From Campylobacter showae (GTDB lineage Bacteria; Campylobacterota; Campylobacteria; Campylobacterales; Campylobacteraceae): 64,000 bases of DNA. Made by a program: the position numbers and the translations under genes. Shown here in pieces: positions 36,962 to 48,216 of this stretch (positions are counted from its first letter, which is position 1; each line of letters starts with the position of its first letter). The DNA is taken from positions 1,736,001 to 1,800,000 of the forward strand of contig NZ_CP012544.1 in the NCBI RefSeq assembly GCF_004803815.1. The letters are read 5' to 3'. The notes beneath the pieces were generated by a model, which saw nothing but the letters and a program-made list of their open reading frames with translations, made no database searches and was not told the DNA's origin.

Positions 36962-37591
36962 TTACAAATTTAGCAGATTTCCCGCCGGGCCGTCCGGAGA
37001 TGTCGGAGAGATTTCTTGCGTTACGTTTTTCTCAGCCTTTATAAACGGCGGGCCTTGCTTGATTAAAAGCGTGATTTCAGACGCCGCGGTAGGCTCCATT
37101 TTTGCCATTATCGCGGAGATTTTTTTAGGGCTTAACGAGTACATAATGCTAGCCGCGTCCGTCCTATCCATCGCGCTTAGCACGTCGGCGGCAGCTTGAT
37201 CCTTCATCTTGCCGTAAGCCTCGCCGACCTTGTCGCTAGTCATCGTTCTTAGCTCTTTTACGATTTCCTCGTTTTTCTTTATCAGCTGCTCGGTCTGCTT
37301 TTTTTCCTCTTGCGCGCGAGCTAGAGTTGCGTTTATCTCGGCCTCTTTGACGGCTAGCTTGGCGTTTCGCTCCTCAAAAAGCGCCGCCGAACTCGCCCGA
37401 AAAGCCTCCAAACTCTGCCTTGCTTCGTCTATTTTGGCAAGCTCTCTTTTTAGCTCGTCTTTTCTAGTTTCAAATATCGAAACGCAGTCCACCGGGATCT
37501 TAAAGCCGCTTTGGCTCGCGCTTTGAGCGTTTACGTCGTTTGCACCCCAAACGCATAAATTTAAAGTTAGTAAAATCAAAATTTTTTTCAA
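36962..37591 (-). CDS. Exported MotE-like / MgtE N-domain protein
   Basis: A 209-residue periplasmic protein with a signal peptide (residues 1-22), a long coiled coil (about 40-118, Glu/Lys/Ala rich) and a C-terminal MgtE N-terminal-like domain (about 125-180, with ADVLSAMDRTDAASIMYSLS). It matches the C. jejuni Cj1496c family, reported to be an N-glycoprotein affecting invasion, and resembles MotE, a chaperone for the stator protein MotC. It lies three bases into the FliJ-like gene upstream (four-base overlap). It carries two bacterial N-glycosylation sequons, E85-I-N87-A-T89 and E187-K-N189-V-T191. Confidence 0.85.
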   Translation of the reverse strand: MKKILILLTLNLCVWGANDVNAQSASQSGFKIPVDCVSIFETRKDELKRELAKIDEARQSLEAFRASSAALFEERNAKLAVKEAEINATLARAQEEKKQTEQLIKKNEEIVKELRTMTSDKVGEAYGKMKDQAAADVLSAMDRTDAASIMYSLSPKKISAIMAKMEPTAASEITLLIKQGPPFIKAEKNVTQEISPTSPDGPAGNLLNL

Positions 37592-38016
37592 GCTTTCGCC
37601 TCTTTTTTCCTAGTAAAATTCATCGTCGCAAACTCGTCCAGAGCCGTAGCTTCGGCCTTTTTTATCTTTTCTATTTGCGCGCTAAAGTCCTGCGTTTGCA
37701 GGTATTTCATCTTTTCGTACTCCAAATTTGCCGCCTTGTACTGCCGCTCGAGGTGCGCGATGTTTTTTTTCATTAGCTCGAGCCGCTCGGTTAGCAGACT
37801 TTTTTCTCGCCGCATCGCGCCCAGAAGCTCCAGCGATCCGCGCAGATCGGCCGCAGAGCCGCTAGAGGGCATTTCAAATTTTGAAATTTGCTCGGCAGCC
37901 TGCGCTATGAAGCCCTCTATCATCGCCGCTTCGTTTCTGGTTCTTGCTAAATTTAGCTCGATTTTGTCTAAATTTCGCTTTTTTATATTTACGATTTGCG
38001 TAAATTTGCTTTTCAT
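37588..38016 (-). CDS. FliJ-like coiled-coil protein
   Basis: A 142-residue cytoplasmic protein that is almost entirely heptad-repeat coiled coil with a basic N terminus (KSKFTQIVNIKKRNLDKIE), the pattern of FliJ-type flagellar export or stator chaperones. No enzymatic motif. The neighbour pair (this gene and the MotE-like gene) is conserved in Campylobacter and probably acts in flagellar assembly or stator stability. The start at 38016 is just after the purA stop (one base apart). The gene could be a FliJ paralogue rather than FliJ itself, since it lies away from other flagellar genes. Confidence 0.75.
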   Translation of the reverse strand: MKSKFTQIVNIKKRNLDKIELNLARTRNEAAMIEGFIAQAAEQISKFEMPSSGSAADLRGSLELLGAMRREKSLLTERLELMKKNIAHLERQYKAANLEYEKMKYLQTQDFSAQIEKIKKAEATALDEFATMNFTRKKEAKA

Positions 38017-38017
38017 C

Positions 38018-40130
<2,113 letters not shown>

Positions 40131-40134
<4 letters not shown>

Positions 40135-42383
40135 TCTTGCTCCTTTGCTTTTGATTCATTCTGTTTTATCTCAGGCTCTACCCACGGCAACTCGTGAAAC
40201 GCAGCTACGAAGTAGCTAGGCTTTGAGCCGCTATAAACGGTCGCGATACTAAGCTGCTCGAGATAAATTTCGCCACTTTTACGCTTATTATAAATTTCGC
40301 CACTATAAAAGCCTTTTTTCAACAACCTCTTCCACATGTGTTCGTAAAAATTATCATCATGCACGCCTGATTTTAGTAAATTCGACGGCTTGCCGATGGC
40401 TTCTTCTTTGGAATAGCCGCTTATCTTGCAAAAGGTTTCGTTAGCGTCTAAAAATACGCCGTCTAACCCGACTACGGCGACGGCTTCTTGCGCGTTTGCA
40501 AATAGGCTTAAAATCGTATTTTTATATGCGCCCTCTTTGTCGTCGTTTAGTCGCGCTATCTCCATGCCGGTTTTTGCGGTCAAATTTGCCGCCAGCTTGC
40601 TCTCGATAAAATACCCGATCACCTCGTCCACGATTCTGCCGTCTTTTGAGATAAATTTGATAAATACGCTGCAGTTTATGACCTCTAGATTTTTCCTTAT
40701 CAGTCTGCAAGACTGCAGCGACTCGTTCTCTTTTTTGAGCGAAGCCGCGTTAAATAGGCTAAATTTGATGTTAAATTCGTTCGCGAGCATATCTCGGTCA
40801 TCTGGATGGATGATGTTTTTAAACTCGAATTCGTTTGATAGTATTTCGCTTTTTTTGTATCCCAGCGCGCGCTCGATATTGTCAGAAACGCTTGATATAT
40901 CGCCTATAAAACGGTCCTTCCAAACCACGCTAAATAGCGGCGAGTGCGCGTCTATCTCGCTTTGCTTTTGCGCGTTTTTCTTTAAAATGTTGCTCTTCGT
41001 AACATCCTTTACGACGCAAAAGCCAATCTTTTCGCCGCCGGGTAACTCGTAGTTTTGTTTGTAGATGCGCACCTGCCTTATCTCGCCGCCCGCGGCAAAA
41101 TGGTTCGTTTCGTAAATTTCTCCTTCGCCTTCTTGCTGCGTTTTCATATCGGTCAAATTTGACGCGTTTAGCTCGGCTAAATTTTTGCTTTTTATCGCTT
41201 CCTCGCTAAATCCGTAAAACTCGCACGCTCTCGCGCTCGCCTCGACGATCCTACCGCTTTTTGCGTCGATTAACAGCAAGATAAAAGGTCCTTTTTCAAA
41301 CAAAAATCCGAATTTACGCGAATACTCCTCAAATTTCGCCTTTTTCTCGCCGAAATCTCCGTAAAATTTGACGATCTCGTCCGAGATTTGATCAAATTCT
41401 TCTACCGAGCCAAATTTCGCGTATGCTTTGATCTCCTCGCCGTCGCCGGCTTTTGCGACTAAATTTTTGATAGATAAAACGGGCTTTATGACCGAGTTTT
41501 TGACAAATTTGGTGTAAGAAAAGGTAAAAAATCCGCCTGCGGCTAAAAATGCGACGCAGATTAGTAAAAATAGTAAATTTTCTTTTATAAATTTATCCAC
41601 AGGATAGCTTGAAACCACGGCCAAACCGATCCTTGGGATACTTTGAATATAATAAATTTCGCTGTTTAGAGAGCCTAAATTTGCAAATTTTACTTCGTCG
41701 CTGTTTAGGTAGTCCGCACTCACGTCGTAAAGATCAAAGATGGTTTTGCGCTCTAAAACCAGCTCGGGGTCTTGGTGAAATACGATCCTACCGCTTTTAT
41801 CTATCGCAAACGAATTTACGCCTATCCTCTCGTATCCGCGCGCAAACTCCTCGTAAATCGCCGTAAAGCGTATGAGCGTTGCTAAGATTTTGCCGTTTTT
41901 CATCTTTTTTGCGGCGAGTCTTGTCGGTACGTCGCTTTTATCAAACATAAACTCAGATCTTAAAATTTTATCCTCAGGCTCGTTTTCCCAAGGCTTTGAG
42001 AGAAAAAACTCAGAGTACGTATCGCGTAATTTTTCATCGCTGATAAACTCTATCTCGCCGCGTTCGTTTACGATAAAAAAGGCCATATATTCGTTATTAT
42101 TTTTTACGGCAAAGTCAAAGATCGCTTTTTGGTCAAAATCGGGTGCTTCAATATATCTTTCGATAAGTTTAAGTTCGTTATCTATATTTACGGCGCGTTC
42201 TTTGATGAAAGTTTTAAAGTTAGAATTTGCAGCGTAAATATCCTCTTTTACGCCTTCAAATTTTAAATTTAACCCAAAGCTAGCAGCGCATATCAGAAAT
42301 ACGGCGGTAGCCAAAAACACCGCATATATTCTGCCCAAAACGGCGCGTGCGAGAGGAAATTTGGAGGCGGATGAACTAGCCAA
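40131..42383 (-). CDS. Membrane Cache-PAS sensor lacking an output domain
   Basis: A 750-residue inner-membrane protein. A first helix (about 14-36), a periplasmic double-Cache-like domain (about 40-270), a second helix (about 275-297), a HAMP-like segment, and three PAS domains (about 355-455, 475-590, 625-735). The last carries GLDGVFLDANETFCKISGYSKEEAIG. The protein then stops after a charged tail. No GGDEF, EAL, kinase or methyl-accepting domain follows. It overlaps the hisZ-like gene by four bases, so a lost downstream output domain is unlikely to be a simple sequencing frameshift. It may act through partner proteins. ATG is at 42383. A recent loss of an output domain remains possible. 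Confidence 0.8.
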
Positions 42384-42465
42384 AAGAAAAACCTTAAATT
42401 AATTTAATATAAACGGCTTATTGTAGCTGAATTTTGCTTGTTTTAAGATAATAAATTTAGAAGTT

Positions 42466-42563
42466 TGGCGAGAGGATGAGAGAATCGAACTCCCCGCGAA
42501 GCGGTCAACCGCCCCGCCATCGGATTTGAAGTCCGCGAGCGCCACCAGATCGCTTTATCCTCC
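42466..42563 (-). tRNA. selC: Selenocysteine tRNA (anticodon TCA)
   Basis: A 98-base tRNA with encoded CCA, longer than ordinary tRNAs. On the minus strand it reads GGAGGATAAAGCGATCTGGT at the 5' end, an anticodon stem-loop GCGGACTTCAAATCCG with TCA, and a long variable arm (GGCGGGGCGGTTGACCGCTTC). The T arm GGGAGTTCGATTCTC leads to ATCCTCTC-GCCA. Size, anticodon and long variable arm match bacterial selC (E. coli 95 bases). It delivers selenocysteine at UGA and is needed for formate dehydrogenase and for SelD here. Confidence 0.95.
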
Positions 42564-42655
42564 GCGTCTTTAGATGATGAGCGCGATTATAACTAAATTT
42601 ATATAAATTTTAGTTTGATTTCTATAGTATTTGGAGAAAATTTTATGGGTCGGCG

Positions 42656-43264
42656 ATGAAAAAGCTATTTGCGCGATTTTTTTTAAAAAACATCCTCATT
42701 TTTTCGCCGATTTTTTTCCTCGGCGGTTGTCTTGAGCTCTTTACGACCGTGACGCCGCTAACGGGCATAAACGTCTACGACGCCTACCAGATCAGCAAAG
42801 ACGAACGCGGCATATATGCGATAACGAAAGATAAATTTATAAAAACAAAAATCCAGACTAAAATTTTAGCCTCAAGCGGGCTTAGCAACCTAAACGTGGA
42901 TGTCGAGAGCTTTTACGGTGACGTGTATCTCATCGGCGTGGTGCCTGACTCCGAGCACAAAACCAAACTAGTAGAGCTAGCCAAAAACACCGACGGCGTG
43001 AGTAAAATTTACACCTATATTCGCCTTCCTAGCGACGGCGGCGAATGCGAAAGCAACCTCGCCATAATGCTAAAACTAAAAAATAATTTTTTTAAAGACA
43101 GCATAATCAGTGGCACAAGCGTGAGAGTAAGCGTAGTGCAATGCAATGTCGTATTTACCGGCATCATCACCGATATCGAGCAGGAAAAACACGCGATCTG
43201 GTATGCCAAACACATCGACGGAGTGCGGGACATTTACTCTTTCCTTAAGGTTATGAAAGAGTAG
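42656..43264 (+). CDS. BON-domain lipoprotein
   Basis: A 202-residue protein with an N-terminal hydrophobic segment and a lipobox-like FLGGC (Cys near residue 25), so it is probably a lipoprotein of the outer or inner membrane. Two BON-type repeats follow (about 60-125 and 130-200; VDVESFYGDVYLIGVVPDSE is diagnostic). BON domains bind phospholipid or act in outer-membrane maintenance, as in OsmY and YraP. The ATG at 42656 has no close ribosome-binding site, but ATG 42645 begins a five-codon frame (ATG GGT CGG CGA TGA) with GGAG upstream whose stop overlaps this start (ATGA). Translation may couple through this mini-leader. Confidence 0.82.
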   Translation: MKKLFARFFLKNILIFSPIFFLGGCLELFTTVTPLTGINVYDAYQISKDERGIYAITKDKFIKTKIQTKILASSGLSNLNVDVESFYGDVYLIGVVPDSEHKTKLVELAKNTDGVSKIYTYIRLPSDGGECESNLAIMLKLKNNFFKDSIISGTSVRVSVVQCNVVFTGIITDIEQEKHAIWYAKHIDGVRDIYSFLKVMKE

Positions 43265-43331
43265 TTTTTCCTCCAAATTTGAGTCAAATTTGAATCACCC
43301 AGGCCTATACGGTACGTTTTAAATTTATGCA

Positions 43332-43492
43332 GTCAAATTTACAAATTTAGCAAAACGCTAGACAAATATTCCAGACAGAATAGGCGTAGTTTAAATAGTT
43401 TTTGATTGGGCGTGACGGGAGCATACATGTAGTATGTGACCGAGCGCCTTAATCAAAAACTACTTTTGAAATCCGTCGTTTATGGGGAATCA
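43332..43492 (-). repeat. Structured 3' repeat element, copy A
   Basis: One of two copies of an element whose other copy is at 62809-63011. On the minus strand it begins with the TGA stop of the RND gene (TGATTCCCCATAAA), then CGGATTT, a hairpin, and a 33-base block at 43361-43393 identical to the other copy. The hairpin arms TAGTTTTTGATT/AATCAAAAACTA pair perfectly and enclose an inner stem CATAC/GTATG with loop TACAT, flanked by TCGGTCA and CTCCCGTCAC. The hairpin sequence differs from copy B, but complementarity is kept. Confidence 0.85.
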
Positions 43493-45949
43493 GCGGGGGA
43501 TCCTAGCCCGGTAAAAGGTTTTGATTAGTGTTGGCAGCAACACCAACGCCCCCAACAACATCATTATCATAACAAGATCGGTCAAAAGTCCGAAATATAT
43601 CGTCGGGATAAAGTTGCTAGTTACCATTATACTAAAGCCAAGGATGATCGCAAACGAGGTGTAGTACATCGCGTAGCCGATGCTAGCGTGCGAGGCCTTG
43701 ATCGACTCGGCGACGTTTTTGCTGCGAAGCTCGATTTTTAGGCGATGGATGTAGTGGATGATGTCGTCCACGCCTATGCCTATGCTGATAGCCGCTATCG
43801 TAATGCTCATGATATCAAGCGGAATGCCCATCACGCCCATGACGCCAAACACCGCGCAAAGCGGGATCAAATTTGACGCGATAGCGATAGCGGCTAGCTT
43901 TATGCTTTTAAAAATAATGCAAAAAACGATAAAAAGCGACAAGATCACGAAACCAAAAGAATCCACCTGCGAGGCGATGAGGCTTTGAAGGAGGTTGTTA
44001 TAAAGCACCATCGCACCGCTAACTTGCACGCTTGCGTTGTCGTTTGCGATCAAATTTGCGATATCGGTTTTAAGCTCGTGCAAAAACTCGTCTCTGCGTA
44101 GCGCATCGTCGCTATCAAGAGTACGCGCGGTAAAGCGCAGCTCGTTATCCTTTATGCTTACGTATGGGCTTAGGATGATGTCTTTGTACTTTTGCGGAAT
44201 CTGTTCGTATAGGATCGAGAGCATGAGGCCGTCAGCGGGCTTTTGCGTGATGCGCTCGACGATCTTTACGACTGTGTTTAGGCTGCTAGCGTGCCCGATA
44301 AAGCGCTTATTTTCTAGATAGTTATGTACCTTTTTCGCGACGTCGATTTTATGCTGATTAAACCAGTATTTATCCTCATTCGCGCTAGCGGCAAATTCGT
44401 CGTCAAATTCGTCTTTAGGCTCGTTTTTGGCCGCTTTTTCGTCAAATTTGGGCTTGTTAAATTTGATCAATATATCAACCGGCACGGTGCCGCCTAGCTT
44501 CGTATCGATCACCTGCATACCTTTGTGGATTTCGGTCGTATCTTTAAAATAGCTTATAAAGCTGTTTTCGACCTTTAGCTTTGAGATGCCATAAAGCCCG
44601 AAAATAAGCACAGCAAGGCTAATAGCATAAACGGCGCGGCTATGATTTAGCGCAAATGCGGCGCAGTGCTTGGTAAAGCTAAATTTATCCTCAAACGTCC
44701 TAACGGGAGCGAGCTTTGGCATCAGCGCCATCGCGGAGCCAAATAGCAAAAACGCAAGCGCCAGCGAGATAGAGATCGACGCGCTCATCATGATGCCAAG
44801 CATTATGATCGGTTTGATATCAGAAAGCGCAAGCGACAAAAAGCCGATAACGGTCGTAAATATCGCAAAAAACGACGGACTGGCCTTATCGCGCAGCGTG
44901 AGATAGACTAGCTGACGGTTGCTAAGATGCGGCTTGGTAAGGCAAAACTCGCGGTAGCTCACGATCAGGTGAATGACGACCGAGATCGTGATGATGAGCT
45001 GAAGGGCGATGTAGTTTGAGCTGATGACGGTAATCTCCCAGCCAAAAAACCCAAACAGCCCGCTCGCCCAAATAACGCTAATCACGCAGATAAAAATCGG
45101 CATAACGATGTAGCGAATCTGCCTAAAAAAGAGCCAAAGGCAAAAGACCAAAAGTAGAGTTACGCTGATGCCGTAGGTCGCAAGATCCGAGCGCACGAAG
45201 CTCACCATATCATCGGCGATCATATTTGCCCCGCCTAGAAACAAACTCTCACCGCCGCCAAATTTCGCTATCGTATCGCGGATCTGCTCGATCGCGGCGT
45301 GCTCTTTTATACGCGCTTCGTCGCGGTGAGTCTTAAACTGCGCATTTACGGTGCTTAGACGCTGTTTTTGCTCGCTGGTGATGTTGCCATCAATCTTGAC
45401 GTTTAGCAGAGCGTTTCGCTCGTTTAGTATGCTTTGATATTTCTCATCGGTCTTTAAATTTAGCACGATCGCCGTAGTTTTTAGATCGCGGCTAACGAGG
45501 TTGTTCGTATATAGCGGACTATCAGCAAACTCGCGGCGCACCAAGGTTTTGTTTATATCGGTATCGGCAAGGCTAGGTACATGCTTAACCAGCTCGCTAA
45601 GATCGTTAGTTCCGCTTTGAAGCAGCGGGATGTTTAATATAGAAATGACGTTTGAAACAAGCTCGTTTTTTTCTAGTTCGCGGCTTAAATTTTCTATCTT
45701 TTCAAGCGTAGAAGGCGCGAGCAGATCGTCTTTTGGCGTGTAGGCGATGACTAGGTAGTTTGGGCTAACGTAGCGTTTAGAAACGTCTCTAAAGACGGCT
45801 AGATCTTTATCGTTTTCAAGTAGCAGCGTCTCGGTAGACGCGTCCACCTCGAGCTTGCCGCTAAAGTATCCAAAAATCAGCGTCGCGGCTAGTACGCCAG
45901 CGATAACGCTTTTTGGAAAGTTGACGATAAATTTAAAAATCCGCTTCAT
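43490..45949 (-). CDS. RND-superfamily (MMPL/HpnN-like) lipid exporter
   Basis: An 819-residue inner-membrane RND-family transporter with about 12 helices in two halves (helix 1 near 15, a cluster 255-420, then one near 440 and a cluster 650-810) and two large periplasmic loops. Near residue 745, ISIGIGVDDIIHYIHRLKIEL carries the conserved aspartate pair of the transmembrane relay. It follows mlaC and mlaA in the same operon, an arrangement like Cj1371-Cj1373, and so is likely to drive phospholipid trafficking between membranes in place of an MlaFEDB ABC system. The stop codon is part of repeat copy A. It starts seven bases after mlaC. Confidence 0.88.
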   Translation of the reverse strand: MKRIFKFIVNFPKSVIAGVLAATLIFGYFSGKLEVDASTETLLLENDKDLAVFRDVSKRYVSPNYLVIAYTPKDDLLAPSTLEKIENLSRELEKNELVSNVISILNIPLLQSGTNDLSELVKHVPSLADTDINKTLVRREFADSPLYTNNLVSRDLKTTAIVLNLKTDEKYQSILNERNALLNVKIDGNITSEQKQRLSTVNAQFKTHRDEARIKEHAAIEQIRDTIAKFGGGESLFLGGANMIADDMVSFVRSDLATYGISVTLLLVFCLWLFFRQIRYIVMPIFICVISVIWASGLFGFFGWEITVISSNYIALQLIITISVVIHLIVSYREFCLTKPHLSNRQLVYLTLRDKASPSFFAIFTTVIGFLSLALSDIKPIIMLGIMMSASISISLALAFLLFGSAMALMPKLAPVRTFEDKFSFTKHCAAFALNHSRAVYAISLAVLIFGLYGISKLKVENSFISYFKDTTEIHKGMQVIDTKLGGTVPVDILIKFNKPKFDEKAAKNEPKDEFDDEFAASANEDKYWFNQHKIDVAKKVHNYLENKRFIGHASSLNTVVKIVERITQKPADGLMLSILYEQIPQKYKDIILSPYVSIKDNELRFTARTLDSDDALRRDEFLHELKTDIANLIANDNASVQVSGAMVLYNNLLQSLIASQVDSFGFVILSLFIVFCIIFKSIKLAAIAIASNLIPLCAVFGVMGVMGIPLDIMSITIAAISIGIGVDDIIHYIHRLKIELRSKNVAESIKASHASIGYAMYYTSFAIILGFSIMVTSNFIPTIYFGLLTDLVMIMMLLGALVLLPTLIKTFYRARIPR

Positions 45950-45956
45950 CAGCGCC

Positions 45957-46544
45957 TTATTGCGGAGCTTGGACTGAGTTTAGCTTGCTAAGCAAATTTT
46001 CAAAGCTCTCGTTTTCCATCAGGCTATCAAACTGGCTGCGGTAGGTCTGGATGATGCTAACGCCTAAAATTTCGACATCGTAGATGAGCCAGCCGCGCTC
46101 TTTGGCGTTGTAAAATTTATATGTAAAGCCATAGTTTTTACCGTCCTCGCCAACCAAATCGGCATTTAGAAAGTAGCGATTTTCGTTCGGTTTGGTCGCG
46201 TCTTTAAAATTTATAGTTTGGTTTTTGTAGCTTAAGAGCTTATCGACGTAACTTGATTTTAATCTCTCTTCAAAAGCCTTATTAAATTTAGCCTTTTGCT
46301 CGGCATTTAGGTTGTTGTAGCGCTTGCTTAGAGCGATCTTTGACATCTGCTCGTAGTCGAAATATGGATCAAAAACGGCAAAAATTTTATTTATTTTCTC
46401 GTCTTTGCTCAAATTTGCGTTTTTTAGCACCTCGATGGCGTCTTGCGTCGTTTTTTGCATAGTAGGTTTTATCTGCTCCTCGCTAATCGCAAAGAGGCTA
46501 ACCGCACTAAAAAGCGCAAGCAGGATGATTTTTAAAAATTTCAT
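45957..46544 (-). CDS. mlaC: Periplasmic phospholipid carrier MlaC
   Basis: A 195-residue periplasmic protein with a signal peptide (residues 1-19) and an MlaC/Ttg2D fold. FDFEQM-type motif appears as FDPYFDYEQMSKIALSKRY, and GWLIYDVEILGVSIIQTYRSQF is the usual C-terminal signature. It shuttles phospholipid between outer and inner membranes. The gene is one base after mlaA and seven before the RND gene, so all three are one operon. Confidence 0.93.
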   Translation of the reverse strand: MKFLKIILLALFSAVSLFAISEEQIKPTMQKTTQDAIEVLKNANLSKDEKINKIFAVFDPYFDYEQMSKIALSKRYNNLNAEQKAKFNKAFEERLKSSYVDKLLSYKNQTINFKDATKPNENRYFLNADLVGEDGKNYGFTYKFYNAKERGWLIYDVEILGVSIIQTYRSQFDSLMENESFENLLSKLNSVQAPQ

Positions 46545-46545
46545 T

Positions 46546-47247
46546 TTATTCCTTTATTAAGTGGTTGCGGCGCTGTTCGTAGGCGTCGCGTAGAAACGGA
46601 TACAGGTCGATCGCGTCTTTTTTAAGATTGTCGTAAGCGTCTGGATGTAAAGACAAAAGGTTACCCTGGCGGAAAGTTTTTATCGCAAAGGAGTCTAGCG
46701 CCGGCTTTACGTAACTGATTGGATCGAGGTAATAATCGCCGACCAGGCCCGCGATATCGCGTAAATTTGACGGGCCGATAAACGGTAAAACCACGTGAAA
46801 TCCGCTACCCACGCCCCAGTATCCAAGCGTCTGTCCAAAATCCTCGTCATGGCGCTGCAGATTGTAGTATTTCGCTCCGTCGGTTAGCCCGCCAAAGCCG
46901 ATAATCGTGTTTGCTAAAAATCTCAGCGTCTCTTCGCCCGCCTCGCTAAATTTAAACTGCAAGAGGTTGTTTACGAAGCGAACGGGATATAAAAGGTTGT
47001 CAAAAAAGTTCCCCACCGCAGTTCTGGCAGCCTCTGGCACTACGTAGTTGTAGCCTTTTATCGCGGGATGGATGGCGTTTACGTACATAAAATCATTAAA
47101 TCCCGTCATCATTCTATTATAACCGCTAAGCGGATCGAAAATCTCGCTAGGCTGGGTAAATTCGTCGTCAAATTCGCTCTTTTCCTGCGTTTGTTCGGCA
47201 AAAACGCAACTAAAAAAAAGCAAAAAAGAGAGTAAAAATTTTCTCAT
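46546..47247 (-). CDS. mlaA: Outer-membrane phospholipid transport protein MlaA/VacJ
   Basis: A 233-residue MlaA family protein. The start at 47247 gives a signal sequence (residues 1-19, FFSCVFAEQ). The serine-cysteine there is only a weak lipobox, so lipid attachment is uncertain. FDPLSGYNRMMTGFNDF and GFGGLTDGAKYY and DPISYVKP are family signatures. GGAG at the right distance supports this start. A 40-residue longer frame upstream has no ribosome-binding site. It is the first gene of the mlaA-mlaC-RND operon, divergent from modE, with the shared spacer 47248-47430 carrying both promoters. Confidence 0.93.
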   Translation of the reverse strand: MRKFLLSFLLFFSCVFAEQTQEKSEFDDEFTQPSEIFDPLSGYNRMMTGFNDFMYVNAIHPAIKGYNYVVPEAARTAVGNFFDNLLYPVRFVNNLLQFKFSEAGEETLRFLANTIIGFGGLTDGAKYYNLQRHDEDFGQTLGYWGVGSGFHVVLPFIGPSNLRDIAGLVGDYYLDPISYVKPALDSFAIKTFRQGNLLSLHPDAYDNLKKDAIDLYPFLRDAYEQRRNHLIKE

Positions 47248-47430
47248 CAAATCTCCGAATTTCAAGTCTGCAAAGGCAGTAACCTGAGATTTTATCTCAA
47301 TGTAGCTTTTAAATTTATAAATTTCAAAATGCCCGGTATTACGAAGTTTATTTAAGTTATTTTTCATATATATTTAAATATACTTCCTAGCAAATTATTT
47401 TTTTATATTGATAGAATTTGGGGGATTTTC

Positions 47431-48213
47431 ATGAAAGCAGACGTTAGTTTAGAGCTATTTTTAGATAGCGGGGTATCGGTGTTAGCCAAGCACATAGAGC
47501 TTTTAAAGGCCGTAGAGCACACCAAAAGCATAACAAAAGCGGCCGAGTATGTCGGCATCTCGTACAAAAACGCATGGGATAGCCTAGACGCGCTAAATAA
47601 CCGCTCGGACGAACCGCTAATCGCAAGAGCCGAGGGCAACAAGAAAAACAGCGGCTCGGAGCTCACGCCCTACGGCAAAAAGATGATCGCGCTATACGAT
47701 GCGATGCTGGAAAGCCAAAAGATATTTTTAGAAAAAGTTTGTTCAAATATAAACGTCGATACGAACGAAATTTTAAATTTACAGCGCATGAGCATGAGTC
47801 TAAGCGCCAGAAACCAACTAAGCTGCGAGATAACCGAGGTAAAAACGGGCGCGGTAAATTCGCAAATCAGCGCAAAGCTCTCAAACGGCGAAATTTTACG
47901 CGCCAACGTCACGGTCGAGTCTGAAAAAAATCTAAATTTAAAGGTCGGCAAAAAGGTCGTATTTATCTTTAAAGCTCCAAGCGTAATGCTCGCAAAAGAG
48001 GAAAATCTAAAACTAAGCGCGGCAAATTTATTAAAAGGACGCGTTATCGAGGCCAAAATCGGCTCGGTAAACGCCGAAATCGTACTAGAAATAAGCAATC
48101 ATCAGACGATAACCTCTATCATCACCAAAGAAAGCGCGATGCAAATGCGCATAGGCGTGGGCGACGAGCTGGTAGCTATAATCAAAGCAAGTCAAATCAT
48201 AGTAGGAGTATAA
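47431..48213 (+). CDS. modE: Molybdate-responsive regulator ModE
   Basis: A 260-residue ModE-like transcription regulator. The N-terminal winged helix-turn-helix (about 18-90, with SITKAAEYVGISYKNAWDSLD, quoted as KAAEYVGISYKNAWDSLD) resembles LysR-type DNA readers. Two Mop/TOBE domains follow (about 122-190 and 195-258), each beginning with a S-x-R/K-N-x-L type strand, and bind molybdate. With molybdate bound, ModE usually represses the transport operon. It lies four bases before modA and is the first gene of the operon. GGGGGATTTTC precedes the ATG. Confidence 0.9.
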   Translation: MKADVSLELFLDSGVSVLAKHIELLKAVEHTKSITKAAEYVGISYKNAWDSLDALNNRSDEPLIARAEGNKKNSGSELTPYGKKMIALYDAMLESQKIFLEKVCSNINVDTNEILNLQRMSMSLSARNQLSCEITEVKTGAVNSQISAKLSNGEILRANVTVESEKNLNLKVGKKVVFIFKAPSVMLAKEENLKLSAANLLKGRVIEAKIGSVNAEIVLEISNHQTITSIITKESAMQMRIGVGDELVAIIKASQIIVGV

Positions 48214-48216
48214 AAA

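Noticed and set aside
36748-36970. A CRISPR-like series of short repeats
   Set aside because: The repeated AAATTT words have no fixed spacing or repeat-spacer architecture and occur throughout the window.
40426-41052. A 208-codon plus-strand frame inside the PAS receptor gene
   Set aside because: It runs antisense to clear PAS domains, with Ser/Phe-rich noise and no ribosome-binding site.
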